Assembly (NCBI GenBank): GCA_024734555.1
Contig: JANPWX010000126.1
Coordinates: forward strand, 2,322,267 to 2,386,266
Direction: 5' to 3'
Origin: Trochalopteron elliotii
Lineage: Eukaryota > Chordata > Aves > Passeriformes > Leiothrichidae
Length of the DNA stretch: 64,000 nucleotides
Every line of letters starts with the position of its first letter. Positions within the stretch are counted from its first letter, which is position 1. The notes beneath the pieces are model-generated. The model was not told the DNA's origin and made no database searches. It saw nothing but the letters and a program-made list of their open reading frames with translations. This document shows, in pieces, positions 32,939 to 45,700 of this stretch. The translations under genes were made by a program, and so were the position numbers.

Positions 32939-35900
32939 CTGAGACAAACAAGCAAAGCAAAGGCTTTATTACTTTAGATGTAAACAGGTACTTTTTTTAC
33001 CCATCAATTGCTTTTACCATCCTCAAGGATGGCCAGATCATGTTCCAGAGGTACCTGATGCAGGACAAGAGTAGTCAAAAGTCATGGAATAAGCACAGAA
33101 GACTTTCGTTTCTTTAAGCATGGATACAACCTACCTAAATCCAGTGGGTTTCTTAGGAGCTACTTCAAGTTATGCTCCCCTAATTTTGCAGGAAAAGTAA
33201 GGAATTTATTCCTATTTTTTTTCTCTCAGAAATATATTTGTGGAAGGAGATAGTCAGGTCTTCATTTTGCAGGTGTGCCTCCTGTACAGCCTTCAGAATG
33301 CCATGAAAATAAGACTTTTCTCAGCTATCCAGATACACATCACAATGCCCTAAGAATCTGCTCATTGTGTTTATCAGTTTTGTATGGACATACTTACCAA
33401 ACAAACATGTTGCTACTGATCCAAATAGAATGATATAAATTCTATACTAATCTGTTCCCATTCATACATTGCATTTATCAATTGTATTGCCCAGGTTCTT
33501 TTTTTCTTTTTGCCCTAATTGGCAATTAGCAAAGTAAGCTTGTTTTATAAGATTGTGAGAGTACTACAACTAAAATGCCCTAAATTGCTGGATATTGAAG
33601 GAGAATGCAGTGATTTGACTTAAGCAGAAAGATCTGCAGTCAGGAGAAAGATACATTCATATTAAAGTGGACAAAACCCCCTCACAATTCAGACATTCAA
33701 GCACATAAAAAAATCACCTGGACAAACATTTATTGCTTCCTTCACTTTTACAAATTAAATGCTGTGTATTTGTTTAACTACTCTAAAACATTATAGTAGT
33801 TTAGACATTTCTAGGAAGCAAAATCTTAGTACTAGAAAAAAATAGGACTATCATGGGTAGTATGCAAAACAAAACAACATTTTATGCTTTCAGTAAAACC
33901 AATAAACTGATGTAGCTGCAAGCCATGTAAGTCCTTGGCTTATGGGAAAGACAGTAAGTCCTTTACTATTTGTTTCATGCTGAACAAGACACCATTTACA
34001 GTAAACACAGTCTCAGGTGGAGTGTTTCAATCAAATGTAACCTGAAGTTTACTGATTCTGGTGGTTTATCTCACCAATTGCTCTGGAAACAGCCAAGGTA
34101 CCATTAACCCTCCAGCAGTCCATGTAGGTTACACAGCCACCCAGAGTCTCAATCCTTGCTCGCTCATCCTGAAAAACAGTGGAATACATTTTGTTTGCTG
34201 CTCCAGCTTCTGTATTTCTACAATGAATACAGCAAACACACACTTCAGAATCTAGCACAGAAACATACCCACAGGATTGTGGAAACAAGCCACTACTTTC
34301 CATCCCTGCTATGGCTTGTCCACAAAAAAGCAGAATTCTCAAGTTTTTGTATTGTCTCATGCTTTCCCATATGGTTGAGTAAGTTTTCCTGCCACTTCTT
34401 CCCATTCCATACAGCAATTGGGTGAATATATAAATGTTCAGAATGAAATACATGATAACTAAGCCAAGTAACAATAGTCTCTGCATTGATACTCCTTTAA
34501 CTACTCAGTTATTACAAATATTCATGCAGGGAAGGCAAAGGGTCATGCAATGCCAGCTAAACTTGCCAAGTCCCCATCCAATTTCATGGAATAAAATATC
34601 TGGCTATTTAAAATAGATAAGAAATGCAATGCACTTTAAGCCAGTTAGGCCAGTAGATTAGCATTAGCTTTTCAATGACAGTACTGCATATAATGAAAGA
34701 TTTGCATTATGCTAACATTTTAAATTGCTATTAATCTCAAATTACTAAGATATTTTGTAAAAGGCAGATTTAAATTCACACACAAATCCTGCGAAAGCCC
34801 TTACTGCAAATTTGGAATAGTCTGAGCAGGAACTGAAGTCAGGACTATCAGTACCATTCATTAGTACTTCCAAGCAGGGAAGGTGTAAGGGTTCACCTTG
34901 TCAAGACATAGAAGTGGATGCAAAACAAGAAATTGTTAATTCCATGCATCCTAACATACAGTATATGTAATTATGTAAAGCACCAAACACTTAAAAAGAC
35001 TTGACTCCAAAAGGTTCCAAGAGAGACTCTGACATCACACACTGAAGAGGAAAACAAGTCAGACTTACTTCTCTTTCTGGTTTGTGAGGTTCCATTAATG
35101 TCACAGCTTTCCCTTGCTGCACCAGCATCACCTGAGAGTCTCCCAGCCATGCTATGTGCAGTTTGTTCCCTACAATCAATGCAGACACACCTGTTGTGCC
35201 ACTCCGCAGCTTCTACAGAAGGAAAACAGGTGTGTCAGGTGACTATTCAACAAGCCCTACTAGGATACATGGCAATATTCAAAACTCAGGTTTAATCACA
35301 CTAAATGCTAGATTAGACCTGCTAATTCTAATTCAGGTACTTGAAAATATCAGGAAGAAAGAAATCTCTTTTCCAGGTAAGAGCTAGGACAACAGAACAT
35401 CTAGAAGCTGCCTGGTTTAGACAAGGAGGCACCAGTATTCTCTCAGTAATTGATATGTCAGAATCATTTAAATCACTTTAGCACTTCTTTTCAATAACTC
35501 ATCTTGAACTACCAAGCACTGGCTTTCCTCAAAATAAGAAATAATTTGATCAAACAAAACCATTATATGTAGCATAATTTCATAGAGAAGCCAGTGATTT
35601 AAATAAACTGTACTGTCAGAATTTTCTGGATAACACTACATTGTCCAACAGTTCTCAGTGTTATTGAAATACAATGGAATTAATCTCTACCCACTCACCT
35701 CTCTTTTGGCTTTGAAAAGAAACATTTCATCTGTCTTCTGGAAAGAGCATTTCAAGGCCTCAGCTGGATTCTTAACAACCTCTTCATGCAACCCAACGTT
35801 TACATGCAAGTGGGTTGCTGAGTAATTGGCAGCATCCACTCCACCGTGGCCATCGAATACGGCAAAGTAAGCGCGATCAACGTCATCCTTGTGCAGGGAG

Positions 35901-38900
35901 GGAGAGAGGGGAAGACATTCATGTTGGAAACCAAAATAGCTCACAGACTGGTACCAACAAGCAAAGATTCTTTATTCTGGGCTTTGCTCCATACAAATGG
36001 CAATTTAAGTCCATTTACAAATATACAAAATGGATAAAATGGGTACTTTGCAGGCCAATTACTTTTCTTTGTTTGCTGTTAGTCATCTAAAGTCCTTCAA
36101 AATAACCCGCCATTAAAGCAGCAGACTGCTGGTTATACAGTCCTCTGGCAGTTTCATGAACAGGCACTTGTACAATTGCTGTTCTCCAAATCATAGAAGG
36201 GTTTGGGTTGGAAGGGACCTTACAGACTATCTAATTCCAGCCCCTCTGCCATGGGAAGGGACACCTTCCACTAGACCAGGTTGCTCCAAGCCCCTCTCTT
36301 GTAGCCCCTTTAAGCACTGGAAGCTGCTATAAGGCATCCCCAGAGCCTTCTCTTCTCCAGACTGAACAGCCCCAGCTGTCAGCCCGTCTTCACAGCAGAG
36401 GTGCTCCAGCCCTCTCATTATCTTTGGGTCCTCCTCTGGACTTGCTCCAGCAGGTCCAACTCATTTTTATGCAGTGAGTCCCAGAGCCAGGCACAGCTCT
36501 GCAGATGGAGTCTCGTCAGAGTAGGGTAGAGGGCAGGTTCCCCTTCCTCAGCCTGCTGCCCTCACTGCTTTTGATTCAGCCCAGGACATGTTTGATTTTC
36601 TGGGCTGCAGGCACACATCACTGGGTCACATTGAGCTTCTCATCAACCAACACCCCCAAGTCCTGCTCCTCAGGGCTGCTCTCAATCCATATATAAGTTG
36701 TGTCAGTCACAAGAACATTGTAACTCCGGCAGTATAACACTAGGTGAACTTCCCATCTTCTCCTATCATAACTTATGACATGAATCCCAAAGTCCCAAGA
36801 TCCTCCCTGCACCACTTCTTTATCAGGGCAGTAGTTGGCCCCCAGCGGTGTGAGTCACTAAGTCCTTGCTCCAGTGCAAACATGACAAACAACTTGTGGC
36901 AACAAATTCACAGACCATCCATCAGCAGGGCCCTGTGCTTAGAGCAGTATTGCAGAGCTGCCCAGACAGCCTCCCCTGCTGTGCCCAGACTCACCGAGAG
37001 GCCGAAGAGCTGGTTGAACTCGGGGAGCAGGACGTGGCGATCCTCCATCTTGCGGCGCGCGTTGCGGATGGCGTGGATGGACACCAGCAGGAAGCGCCTC
37101 AGGGGCCGCAGCGGCGGCGGCTGCTTCTGCCACTCGGAGCACACGTCCCGCAGCTTGTTGAAAAAGCAGCGCTGCAGCGACTCCCCATCCAGCACTGACA
37201 GCACAGAGACAAAACACTTCACAGTAAATGCTGTCCCCCACTTTCCTACACTATCTCATCTTATGGCCTGGCCTTCCTTCGAGTTTCTTTCCCTACAGCT
37301 ACATACACACATCCAGCACCCTGCCTTTACAGGCTCGGCAAGAATTAAAATGAGGTCCTGAGAATAATGTGGAGAGAAACTTGAAATGGAAAACAGTGTA
37401 ACACTAAGGATAACAGCTTGTTTACTTGCTAGCTCTTTTTCAAAATTAAGGTTTATCAAGCAGGTGATTACATTACAAAAATCACAACAAAGACCCAAAA
37501 AAAATCAGTCTAGTATATTAGACAAGAATGTTATTATGTAAGTGAAATTAGTAAGACATAGTGATAGGAGTTCATATATACTGAAAAATAAAAGGGAATC
37601 ATCAAGTGGGCAGAAAAACCTTCAAGATGAGATTGCTCTTGTCTTGGACACAAGGACTGAAAAAGCACTGGCCTGGCTTTGGGTCAGGTTATGTCCTACT
37701 GAACCACTTCCACTGAAACAACAAGGAAGTCTGAAAACGTTTGCTGAGGTCAACAGCTCAATTCGTAGTTGAGCTGAACAGATTGGAACTGTAAGCTGTT
37801 ATCTTTATCTTTTCCAATACTCATGGTTGTAGGAGCTGCAGGGACAGAACACTTCCGCTGCTCCCCAGCTTTGTCATTACAAAGCAGAACTGTAAACACC
37901 CATTGGGCAGAGTGTGAAAAGCTCCAGCCAGACACCCAAATCCTTTTCTGGACAGATCCCAAAGATCAATTAATCCAAACTTGTTCATCAGACTGAATGG
38001 CTCGCTGCTTGGCATTGTGTCTAGCTTTGTAACACAGTATCCCTCCAAACAGGTAAAAATTTAAAGTTTTATTTGAGTAGGAAACCTGCCTCAATGCTAA
38101 ATCAACTAACTTCAAAATGCACCAAAAAGAACATTTATGGAACAAAAATAATTTGCTGGTCACTAGTGTATATTCTAAAGAACTGCAGTGCATGAACTGT
38201 CTTTTCTATCTATTTTATCTTGACTCCTGCTAACACTGCTAGCATTAAAGCTTCCTCAGAATTCCTAGTTCACAAGCTTTTTTTTTTTTTCCCCTCAGCA
38301 ACAGTGGCTGGCCAACTTCAGATGCATCTCTAGGCATGGAGAATTGAAAGCTTAAATTTAAACACACATCTTTGATTAGCAGTCATACATAGTAACCAAA
38401 ATTAGTTTTGATTTGCTTAATATGTAGGTGTTAATGGGCAACCTCTAAAAACTTTTAAATATTAAATTATCCATTACACAAAATAACTAAACATGACAGC
38501 ATCTCAGACAGCCTTGCCTACAGCTGTTAGTTTACACATTTGTAATTGTCTAGACTAATACTGACCAGAAGACACATATTGCTGCTTAAATATTAAGCTT
38601 GTGAAATCTGACAAAGAATTTAGTACCTTAACAGCAGAAATGCTTCTGCAGTGTACCACAAACAGTGGTACTCACACGTGCACACACCCCCACTGTTGCT
38701 TTTATATAATCACTTCTCTTTCATTCCAAGAATGCTTTTTTTTGGCAGATTTATTACTGCAGTGCAGGAAGAGAGTCCATACTGTGCTGTAGCATGAGGA
38801 ACAGCTTTCCTTCCAGTTGTACAGTTAAAGTGATGTAATAGCAATTACAAGATAGGAGAAAACAAACACAGTCCAAGGGTGCAGAAAAATGAACACCTTT

Positions 38901-41276
38901 AATGTAGCTATTCCTTGCTGAGATCAGGCAACACAAGTACCTGAACAATGAACAGATTTCCATCCTGTTTGATAGGGGAATGAATGGTCAATAGAAATTT
39001 TATCTAAATGGCAATGGTGATACAAGAATGAACAAACAAAGTAGACAGGAATATGTAAAATGGAAATTAAAGGTTTCAACAATCAGAAGAGGGAGGGCTC
39101 TGGGGCATTTGTCAACAACAAACAGTAAGAAAATGTGAACTAGTTCATCATGAAACTCATCCAAGGATTTTCCAACTCTGTCTGCACTATCTTAAAAGTA
39201 GACTCCAGTCCTATCTTTATGGCCTTCAGAGTAAAACAGCAGCCTGAATATTCTATAAATATCCCCAATATATAGTAACCAGACACATCAGATGCTTGTG
39301 ACCAAGAAAATGTCCCTGTCCTATCAAGTTCTTCATTACTCCTTGTTTCTAAGCATAGTTTCTTTTTTATTCAGATAAGGCTCATTTTGGTTTGTGAGCC
39401 CAAGATTTACATAAGACACAGAACTACAGATTACAATGCTAGGCTCACAAATGTACAGCAGTTCATGTCTTATATTACTGCTAGAGTTCACCACAAAGGT
39501 AATTACATGGTTCTCAACAAAGAGTCTGCAGCACAGTAACTGCAGGATGCTCTGATAACAGTTCCCAACTGCTTTGTGCAAACCTAGGTAATTATCCTAG
39601 GTGAGTTACAATATGCTGCCTCTGACTTTCCTGTAGAGGCTGCAGTGACCTGGTCACACTGAACTCATATTTGCCAGCTCCCCCTCAAGGCAGAGTCCTG
39701 CTCCAGGTCAGATTAGCTGCAGTGAGTGAAGGCCACAAGCATTAAGGTGAGGGATGACATAATCAGGGTGCAGCATGACTTAATTAACTGAGTTCCCCCT
39801 CCTGCTGTTTCAGACTTGGACATGAATGCTGAAAGAGGCTTCTGGGAAGTGTCATGTCCTGGCCGTTGCACTGCTCTGTTTGGGGCACACTGAATTGCCT
39901 TTCAAGCCATCCCAGGGAAATGGAAGGCTGAGTATTTCCCCTTACAGAACAGACTGGTTTGCCTAAGACATCTCTTTTCCATTTTTATCTTCTACTCTGC
40001 CTGCATCCTGCTCCATTTAAATTCTTGGCACTGGGGCTGAAGGTTTGGTGAAGTCTAATGTCAAACACTTCAGCACGCAAATGCAATAGGACCATCTGTT
40101 ATACAAGGCACAAACCCAGTACTCAGTCACCAAGGTTTGTTCTCTCTCCAGTTAACTCAGGAGAAAATGCAGGCATCAGGTAGAAGACACATGCAAGGCC
40201 CTTCTTCCCTCTGCATCCCACCTTTATAGGGGAGAGTGGGAAGAAAAAAATTGATTAAGACAGACTCGAGCAACTTGCCAAGAGAAAGATCTGGAGTTTC
40301 AGGATGTTGAGGAGCCAGAATCTGGTTGCCAAGACAAAAGCAAGATGGTTTATATGGATGAATTGAAGGTGTTGGTCTGGCTGTACAACAACTGGTGATG
40401 GGCAATGTCAAAACACAGGAGTAATTAGCTAAGGTCACTCTACCAAAGGGAAAAGGGCACACACTCCCCTTTCAGAATGCCAAACCACAGGATCAGTCAG
40501 GGCTCCAGACACTGTGTTTGCATGTTGCCCACAAAACTAGCACAGCTTCCTTTCATCCCACAGATACCCAGCAAAAGCAAATGAAGTTCCATTCACTGCT
40601 GCTTTTCAGGCAGCCTAACCAAATAAATCTGGGAAACATTTCCAAACACTGAAGTCTTCAAAAGACAGCTGTAGCGAGGCGAGTTTCAGGTTTTTGAATT
40701 TCAATTTGTAATTTGTGTTTGTATTAGGTCTGTACTCGGTATGTTCCTTCCACCCCCCCACTCCTGCCCCTGTGGTTCCTCCTGATGTAACCCCTCCCCC
40801 TTCCTTTCCCATTGGGTCGGGGTGTTTCCCCGCCCAGGACTGCCCTGGGAAATAGGGACACACCACACCCACTCTCTCCACTCTCTCTCCATGCTTCCCC
40901 CATGCTGAGAAGGGGCTCTGGCAAAGTCCCTTCCCCATGGCTGCACTGAATAAACATCTTCCTAACCCCAGAGAGCACGCTTCCTTCATCCAAGCCTGAA
41001 CCACGCAGCAGCTGCTGAGCTGAAGGACCCACACAGGATGTTTCTGTGGTCTGGGGGAATCAGCTAGCAGCAATAGCACCCCACCACGAAAGAAACATCT
41101 ACAGACAGCCTCTGGGAAAACCACAGACAGAAGAAGTATACTTACAGGTGAACCTTTCCTCATCTCCTTCTCCCTCTGTTTCCACATTTTGCAGCTTAAA
41201 TTCAGTCAAGTCTGTCTGGAGAACTTCATCAACTGCAGCATGGATCAACGATGCTGCAAGAAGTGGTGAAACATCT
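32565..41276 (-). CDS. PPM1F: PPM1F (POPX2/CaMKP) protein phosphatase, six of seven coding exons
   Basis: PPM1F is a metal-dependent PP2C-type Ser/Thr phosphatase that dephosphorylates CaM kinase II and PAK and binds PIX. Coding exons, in transcript order: 41276-41146 (or from 41279), 37194-36995, 35887-35699, 35212-35069, 34168-34075, 32938-32565. All junctions are GT-AG and phases agree, giving 376 residues plus one split codon before TGA. PP2C signatures in order: [17 protein letters not shown] (metal and phosphate binding), [57 protein letters not shown]. Human PPM1F is 454 residues, so roughly 70 N-terminal residues are missing; that exon was not recognised between 41280 and 53000 and may be in the gap at 50676-51012. 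The closely related PPM1E is less likely given the length, C-terminus and neighbours. Confidence 0.93.
32939..34074 (-). other. PPM1F: PPM1F intron between last two coding exons
   Basis: Begins with donor GTGAGA at 34074-34069 and ends in a pyrimidine-rich acceptor. AT-rich, with no repeat or nested gene recognised. Confidence 0.8.
34075..34168 (-). CDS. PPM1F: PPM1F fifth exon found (PP2C core)
   Basis: Acceptor TTTTTCAG precedes 34168. The 94-nt exon encodes [11 protein letters not shown] and [16 protein letters not shown], the PP2C core motif. It ends one base into the Gly codon before a donor GTGAGA, matching the phase of the next exon. Confidence 0.95.
34169..35068 (-). other. PPM1F: PPM1F intron
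   Basis: AT-rich intron with donor GTAAGT at 35068-35063. Nothing else was recognised in it. Confidence 0.8.
35069..35212 (-). CDS. PPM1F: PPM1F fourth exon found
   Basis: Acceptor TTCTGTAG precedes 35212; 48 whole codons; donor GTAAGT. It encodes [13 protein letters not shown], then [19 protein letters not shown] and [10 protein letters not shown], all conserved PP2C beta-sandwich segments of this subfamily. Confidence 0.95.
35699..35887 (-). CDS. PPM1F: PPM1F third exon found (DGHGG motif)
   Basis: Preceded by a long pyrimidine tract and CACAAG acceptor; 63 whole codons; donor GTGAGT. It begins [20 protein letters not shown], which holds the aspartate and glycines that bind the two catalytic metal ions, and ends in FLFKAKRE. 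Confidence 0.95.
36190..36690 (-). repeat. CR1 LINE, 5'-truncated, in PPM1F intron
   Basis: The plus strand starts 'aatcatagaagggtttgggt' and continues 'ggaagggacctta', which is the reverse complement of the CR1 3' terminus, so the element is on the minus strand. It runs through the CR1 3' UTR into the end of the reverse-transcriptase frame; a residue word like [12 protein letters not shown], typical of the CR1 ORF2 C-terminus, is readable near 36620-36680. It is inserted in the same sense as PPM1F, in the intron between 35887 and 36995. No intact coding capacity remains. Confidence 0.85.
36995..37194 (-). CDS. PPM1F: PPM1F second exon found (KMEDRH motif)
   Basis: Acceptor GCTGTCAG precedes 37194, and the exon completes the split Leu codon of the previous exon (T-L-L-D). 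It encodes the helical linker around [20 protein letters not shown], then [17 protein letters not shown] and FNQLFGLS, ending on a whole codon at donor GTGAGT. The exon is much more GC-rich than its surroundings (many GC-ending codons), which is common for exons of this gene family in birds and mammals. Confidence 0.96.
37195..40663 (-). other. PPM1F: PPM1F intron, gene-free
   Basis: AT-rich intron with a 12-base T run near 38279. Open frames are short and have no recognisable domain. No repeat family was recognised except the solo LTR at its 5' end (40670-41103). Confidence 0.7.
40664..41109 (+). mobile_element. solo LTR of an ERVK-like endogenous retrovirus with 6-bp target duplication
   Basis: The element runs from 40670 to 41103 (434 bp). 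It starts TGTAG and ends CTACA, a perfect 5-base terminal inverted repeat with the TG...CA ends of retroviral LTRs. The hexamer GACAGC stands directly on both sides (40664-40669 and 41104-41109), a 6-bp target duplication as produced by class II (ERVK/alpha-beta-like) integrases. A poly(A) signal AATAAA is at 40949-40954, giving plus orientation, antisense to PPM1F. No internal sequence or coding genes remain, so it is a solo LTR left by recombination. Confidence 0.85.
41146..41276 (-). CDS. PPM1F: PPM1F exon upstream of the catalytic core (first one found)
   Basis: It encodes [21 protein letters not shown] followed by TDLTEF and an acidic stretch ETEGEGDEE, matching in order the N-terminal regulatory part of PPM1F, which also has an acidic run. 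The donor is GTAAGT at 41145-41140. The acceptor is CAGCAG, so the exon may start at 41279 or 41276, adding or dropping one codon without changing frame. It begins with the third base of a codon, so a coding exon must precede it. Confidence 0.88.
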
Positions 41277-42349
41277 CTGCTGGTAAGAAAAAGAAAGGAA
41301 AGCAAAATAGACTGCATTAGTTTAAACTGAGCTACAACCTTGCAGCATATGGCTGGTGACCTCAGACTTAGAAACCATTACACACAGTAATACAAACTTC
41401 ATTAGTAAACTAGTAGAGCAAGCCATATGTTCAATATTTATTCACACAAATCTTTAGTAAGATCCTCAGTCAGACAACTGCTTTCTAAAGAATGTAAAGA
41501 GGAAGAAGTGTATGAATCATATTTTCAAACTGTTGCCTCACACTCCAGTCACAGATGGTACCTCTTTCTCTTGAGCTCTCAGATGGGAACTGCTACCTTC
41601 AATTCCAGCCTCTGAACACACATTTTGTTTCTACTCACTACACAGAATTTCTTGTTTGCAGTCAACAATCTCACCACAGACAGTATCAAGATCTCAGCAT
41701 TGTGGTAGATGCAAATCTCCAAAAAAGTTACTTGGAACTCTCCTTCCCTTCACAAGAAAAGTCATGCTTAGTGCTAACCTCCAGCCCTTATCATTCAGTT
41801 TGTTCTGACTGGAAGTTTTCCAAAGAAACCACTCAGGAAAAAGATGCAAAGAATTGAGACTGGAGACTAGGATGAGAAGAGGCTCCAAGACTTGTGATTT
41901 AGATGAACCTTTTAGGGAGGCATCTAGCAGAATAATGCTACATGATCTGCTCACCATCTCCTGTTCACTCAATGCTTTAGAAGAAGCACACACTTGCTAT
42001 AATGTTTTTGAATCTGTAAACAAGTAAGTCCCATCCAACTCCAAAAGGAAGCTACTATAAAATAACTCCTATATTCACTAGTCTTGTGGCAAGCACTAAC
42101 AGCCACAGTACACACCACATGTTCTAGCCATTTTCTATGAGCACAATGAAGAATAAGAATCAACATCCACAAAAAGCCACTTTATCCATTGTTCATGGAG
42201 TGTTTGATGCCCACAAGGTATTGGATTACACAACCAAAGCAAATACCACATTAAGGCACCTACACCAAGTCAAGGAGAAGACTTTGTTTTTCCAGGAAAC
42301 ATTTAGAAAGTTCTGCATAAAACTGGTTTGCTGGGGAGTATGAAATGGT

Positions 42350-42700
42350 GGAAGCATTGGCCTGTGATGTTGCTCAGCAATGAGCGGTTTGTGCACACAG
42401 AAGGGCAGGGAGGGGAAGCCCGCGGGGTTTTAGATCCCGGTGACAACAAGCTGAAATGCATTTTGCCATTGTGCTCCTGAAAGACGGGCCTTGTCACATC
42501 CTCACAGCCGTGTATGAGTACCTCCCGTGGCAGCAAACAGAAAGCATTGTGTCAGTCAGCAGGCTCCAACACAGGCCTGCTTTATGCCACACATTCTGTG
42601 GCACTGACGGCCCAATTTAATGAGTTATTTCGGTACTTCAAATAGATGGCAATGTGTTTGCAGTCCTTTCAGTGCTAGCTGCAGTCATGTCACATCAAGG
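42350..42700. promoter_or_regulatory. CpG-retaining intronic block, possible enhancer
   Basis: Within an AT-rich intron this segment keeps about ten CpG dinucleotides (for example 'gaagcccgcggggttttaga' and 'gcactgacggcccaattt'). It has no good open frame and no recognised repeat. CpG retention suggests constraint or low methylation, hence a possible regulatory element; this is inference only. Confidence 0.25.
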
Positions 42701-45700
42701 GAAAACAGAATGTGGCTTTTTATTTCTTTTTTTAAGGCTAATATGTTTATGGGACTCAGTTTTTTGCCTAGCTTAGTTAAAGTAACAACGCCTGCTTATA
42801 ATGACTCTGACACTGACAGACAACCTTTTAAAAGGTCAGGCAAGAAATACATCCAAAACAGATATGGCACCCCCTGCCCTCCAAAACCTTCCTCCTGTTG
42901 TTGTTCACATAAGAGAAAAAGAAAGGACTATGAAAATATAAGCCCCACAAACAATGTCAGATGTGTAGTCGATGCTGACAGTCAGAAGCTTTAGTCAAAG
43001 CACGTTTCAGCTCCATAAATAGAGGCAAGAAACATTAAGAAAACAGCAATGCATTTAACTGCATAGTGAGAGCCACAGCTTCAGACATTCAGAATTTCTC
43101 TGCTATGCTGGAGGAAAAAATCAAATCTAGCTTGGGTTCACAGCTCTCCATCAGAAGAGGGCTTAATACTTTGATGATCTTAAACTTCGTACATTTCTGC
43201 TTTCCAGAGTCCAGGATTGCTGAACTGGGACCATAAAAAGCAGCTTAAACAAAAGGAAATCTACTAAGTGCTATAATGCACAAGTTCTGTATAAGCCTCT
43301 GCTTACATGATGCCTGTAACAAAGAAAAAATTTAATTATGTCACATCCTTTAACTTTTTCCAGTTGCCACCCACTTCCTAAAAGGAAAACTCAGTGATTC
43401 CTCAGTACAGATATGCTTCATTCAGCTTGGCTTCCTATGTATTTCCTCCCCCTCCACAGTTCTGCAAATCTATTAGAAAGTGGTTGTTTATTGGGATTTT
43501 GTTTTATAGACAGCAACAACATCAAACAATTGATTCTGACACACTGAAAAAAGATAAAGGTCTAAAAAATTACCCAATCTATTTAGTTCAATCTCAGTTC
43601 TGAATACAACATATTTGTAATTACTTCATTAACTCTATTATAGCATTACCATATTAGCAAGACAGGTTTTCACTTGAGCTCAAGTAAATGGAGCTCCAAG
43701 GAATGGCATCTTTCATTCAGGTTCAACACTTACCAGTTCCAAGTTCACCTTCTAAATCAGAGACTTTAAGAGTTAACAAAATGTGTCATTAAAAAAGAGC
43801 AAGAACTGCTGCTTTAGTTGAGAGCTACAAGGTCTCACTTGGCTGGAGAGTATCTGGAAACAGCCACAGTACCTATGGCAACCAGTGCAAAAGTAACCCA
43901 CTGCAATTACCATTGCAGACTTCAAACCTTTCCTGTAAGCAAAGAAGAATGTCACTTATTGTTAAAATCTTCCTTTCAAAGAAGCCCAAGACACCCTGGT
44001 GATGAGCTGAACCAAGCATAATTTAATCTCCATGAATCAGAAGGAACACTGTAGCAGTTTCCTAAGTGGAAAACCAACTATACTGGGAAGAAGAGGAAAG
44101 CTGGTGGGGTGTATTACATGCACAGGATGCTACTTTAGGGCAATTTTAGAAGAAACACATTAGCCCCATTTCTCTGACATGCAACACTAAACACTCAGCC
44201 CCAGCACACACAGGCTAGTAGTAAACAGACCTTGAATTTCTTTGCTGCAGGCTATTTCTTTGCTAACATAAAGGGTGTGTTTTGACCACAATAAAAAAAA
44301 AAATATTTAAAAAGAATTAAAGCATGTTGCAACAGTGCAGACAAGGCATTGTGGATTCACCAGCAGCTGAAGTCAGATCAACAGTGGCTGGAACATGGAG
44401 CTTGTATCCTCCAGCCACTCACAGTGAAATACAAGACTCATTTCAAAAACTTGAGTACAGAAAAAAGAGGTAAGTTAAAGACTAAAGCAATACTTATTCT
44501 AATAAAGATAACACTTAAATTTATAGGCCACCCTTCTCCTTGAAAGATTCTGGACTACTGGACACACAGTACTGGTAAAAGGAGCTATGCAAAGCTCCTG
44601 CTGATACACATATCTCTGGGCCAAAATAAAGTTACACACGGAAGTAAAATGCAATTATGATATTTTGCATACTTTAGATTTGGCATAAATTACAGACCAG
44701 AACTTGCTTCTCTTGTTCACCTTGTTTCTCTTCTGCAATACAATTTCATCATCTATTTTATTTCATTTCAAAAGACCAGCTGTCACACCACCACAGCCAC
44801 AGTGTAATCACGTACGTCAGGTCAACTATAAAGCTGTTACTGACCCTTTTAGTACCAGTCTTCAGAAAGAAAAAACCCCAAACAAACATTCATGTTCTTT
44901 TGGGAAGCAGAAACACAAGAAGATAACTTCTTGCTAGTTTTTATTTGGGTCATTAAATCCCCAGTACACCTGCAGCAAGTGCTGCAAACAAATCACCACT
45001 TCAAAGATGCTCCCACCTCTTCCCCTCCAGTTTAAGAGGTACATTCAGAAGTCAACAGCAAACAGCTTTTTGGGTAAGGGGGAAGCATCCAGAGCATCAA
45101 AGGTCAAGCCACCACACCTTGGCCAGAGCCTCAGCTACAACTACACTTCTTACAAAGACTTGAGAACAACTGACAGACTTCCTACAGTGCTCCATGCCCA
45201 GCTTGCAGGGGCTTTGAGGACTCAGCAGTGCAGCAGATGGCAGGCCCCAAAAAGCTGCTCCTCAGCACTGGGAGCAGAGGAGAGAGCTCTGTGTCACCTT
45301 AGGGGGCAGTACACAGCCTCTCTAGGACACACAAAACACCCTATGTTTACACATAAAAGCCTTCTGCATTTTTATTTACCTATTTTGCAAGCAAAAGAAT
45401 TCATATTTCCCCTACCCCAAATACACACGTTCTCCCACAGTAGTGACAGGAAATCTGTTTGTATAAAATAGAGTACAAGAGATTACCAACTGTCTTGGCC
45501 AAGTATTGATCACTTATCTTCTAGATTAAAAATAAAAAAGGGACATGATTTTGTTTCTAGACATTATCACCAAAGTCATGGCAACAAGGCAGCAGTGGGA
45601 CTGCAGGCCAGAGCACCAATCCTCTTTTCCTTTCAGACTGTGCAAACACACACACATTGGGGAGAAAAGTGCTATATCTGACAGCACAAGCTCTAGCATA

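Noticed and set aside
36227..36418. 63-codon minus-strand frame
   Set aside because: Lies inside the CR1 element and is the translation of its 3' UTR, not a gene.
36744..37361. 205-codon plus-strand frame
   Set aside because: It is the antisense shadow of the PPM1F exon 36995-37194 extended into the introns.
42303..42536. 77-codon minus-strand frame in the CpG-retaining intronic block
   Set aside because: Considered as PPM1F exon 1. The sequence is not PPM1F-like and no donor follows in the right phase.
45007..45471. 154-codon plus-strand frame in the PPM1F 5' intron
   Set aside because: No domain, no splice context and the opposite strand to the host gene.
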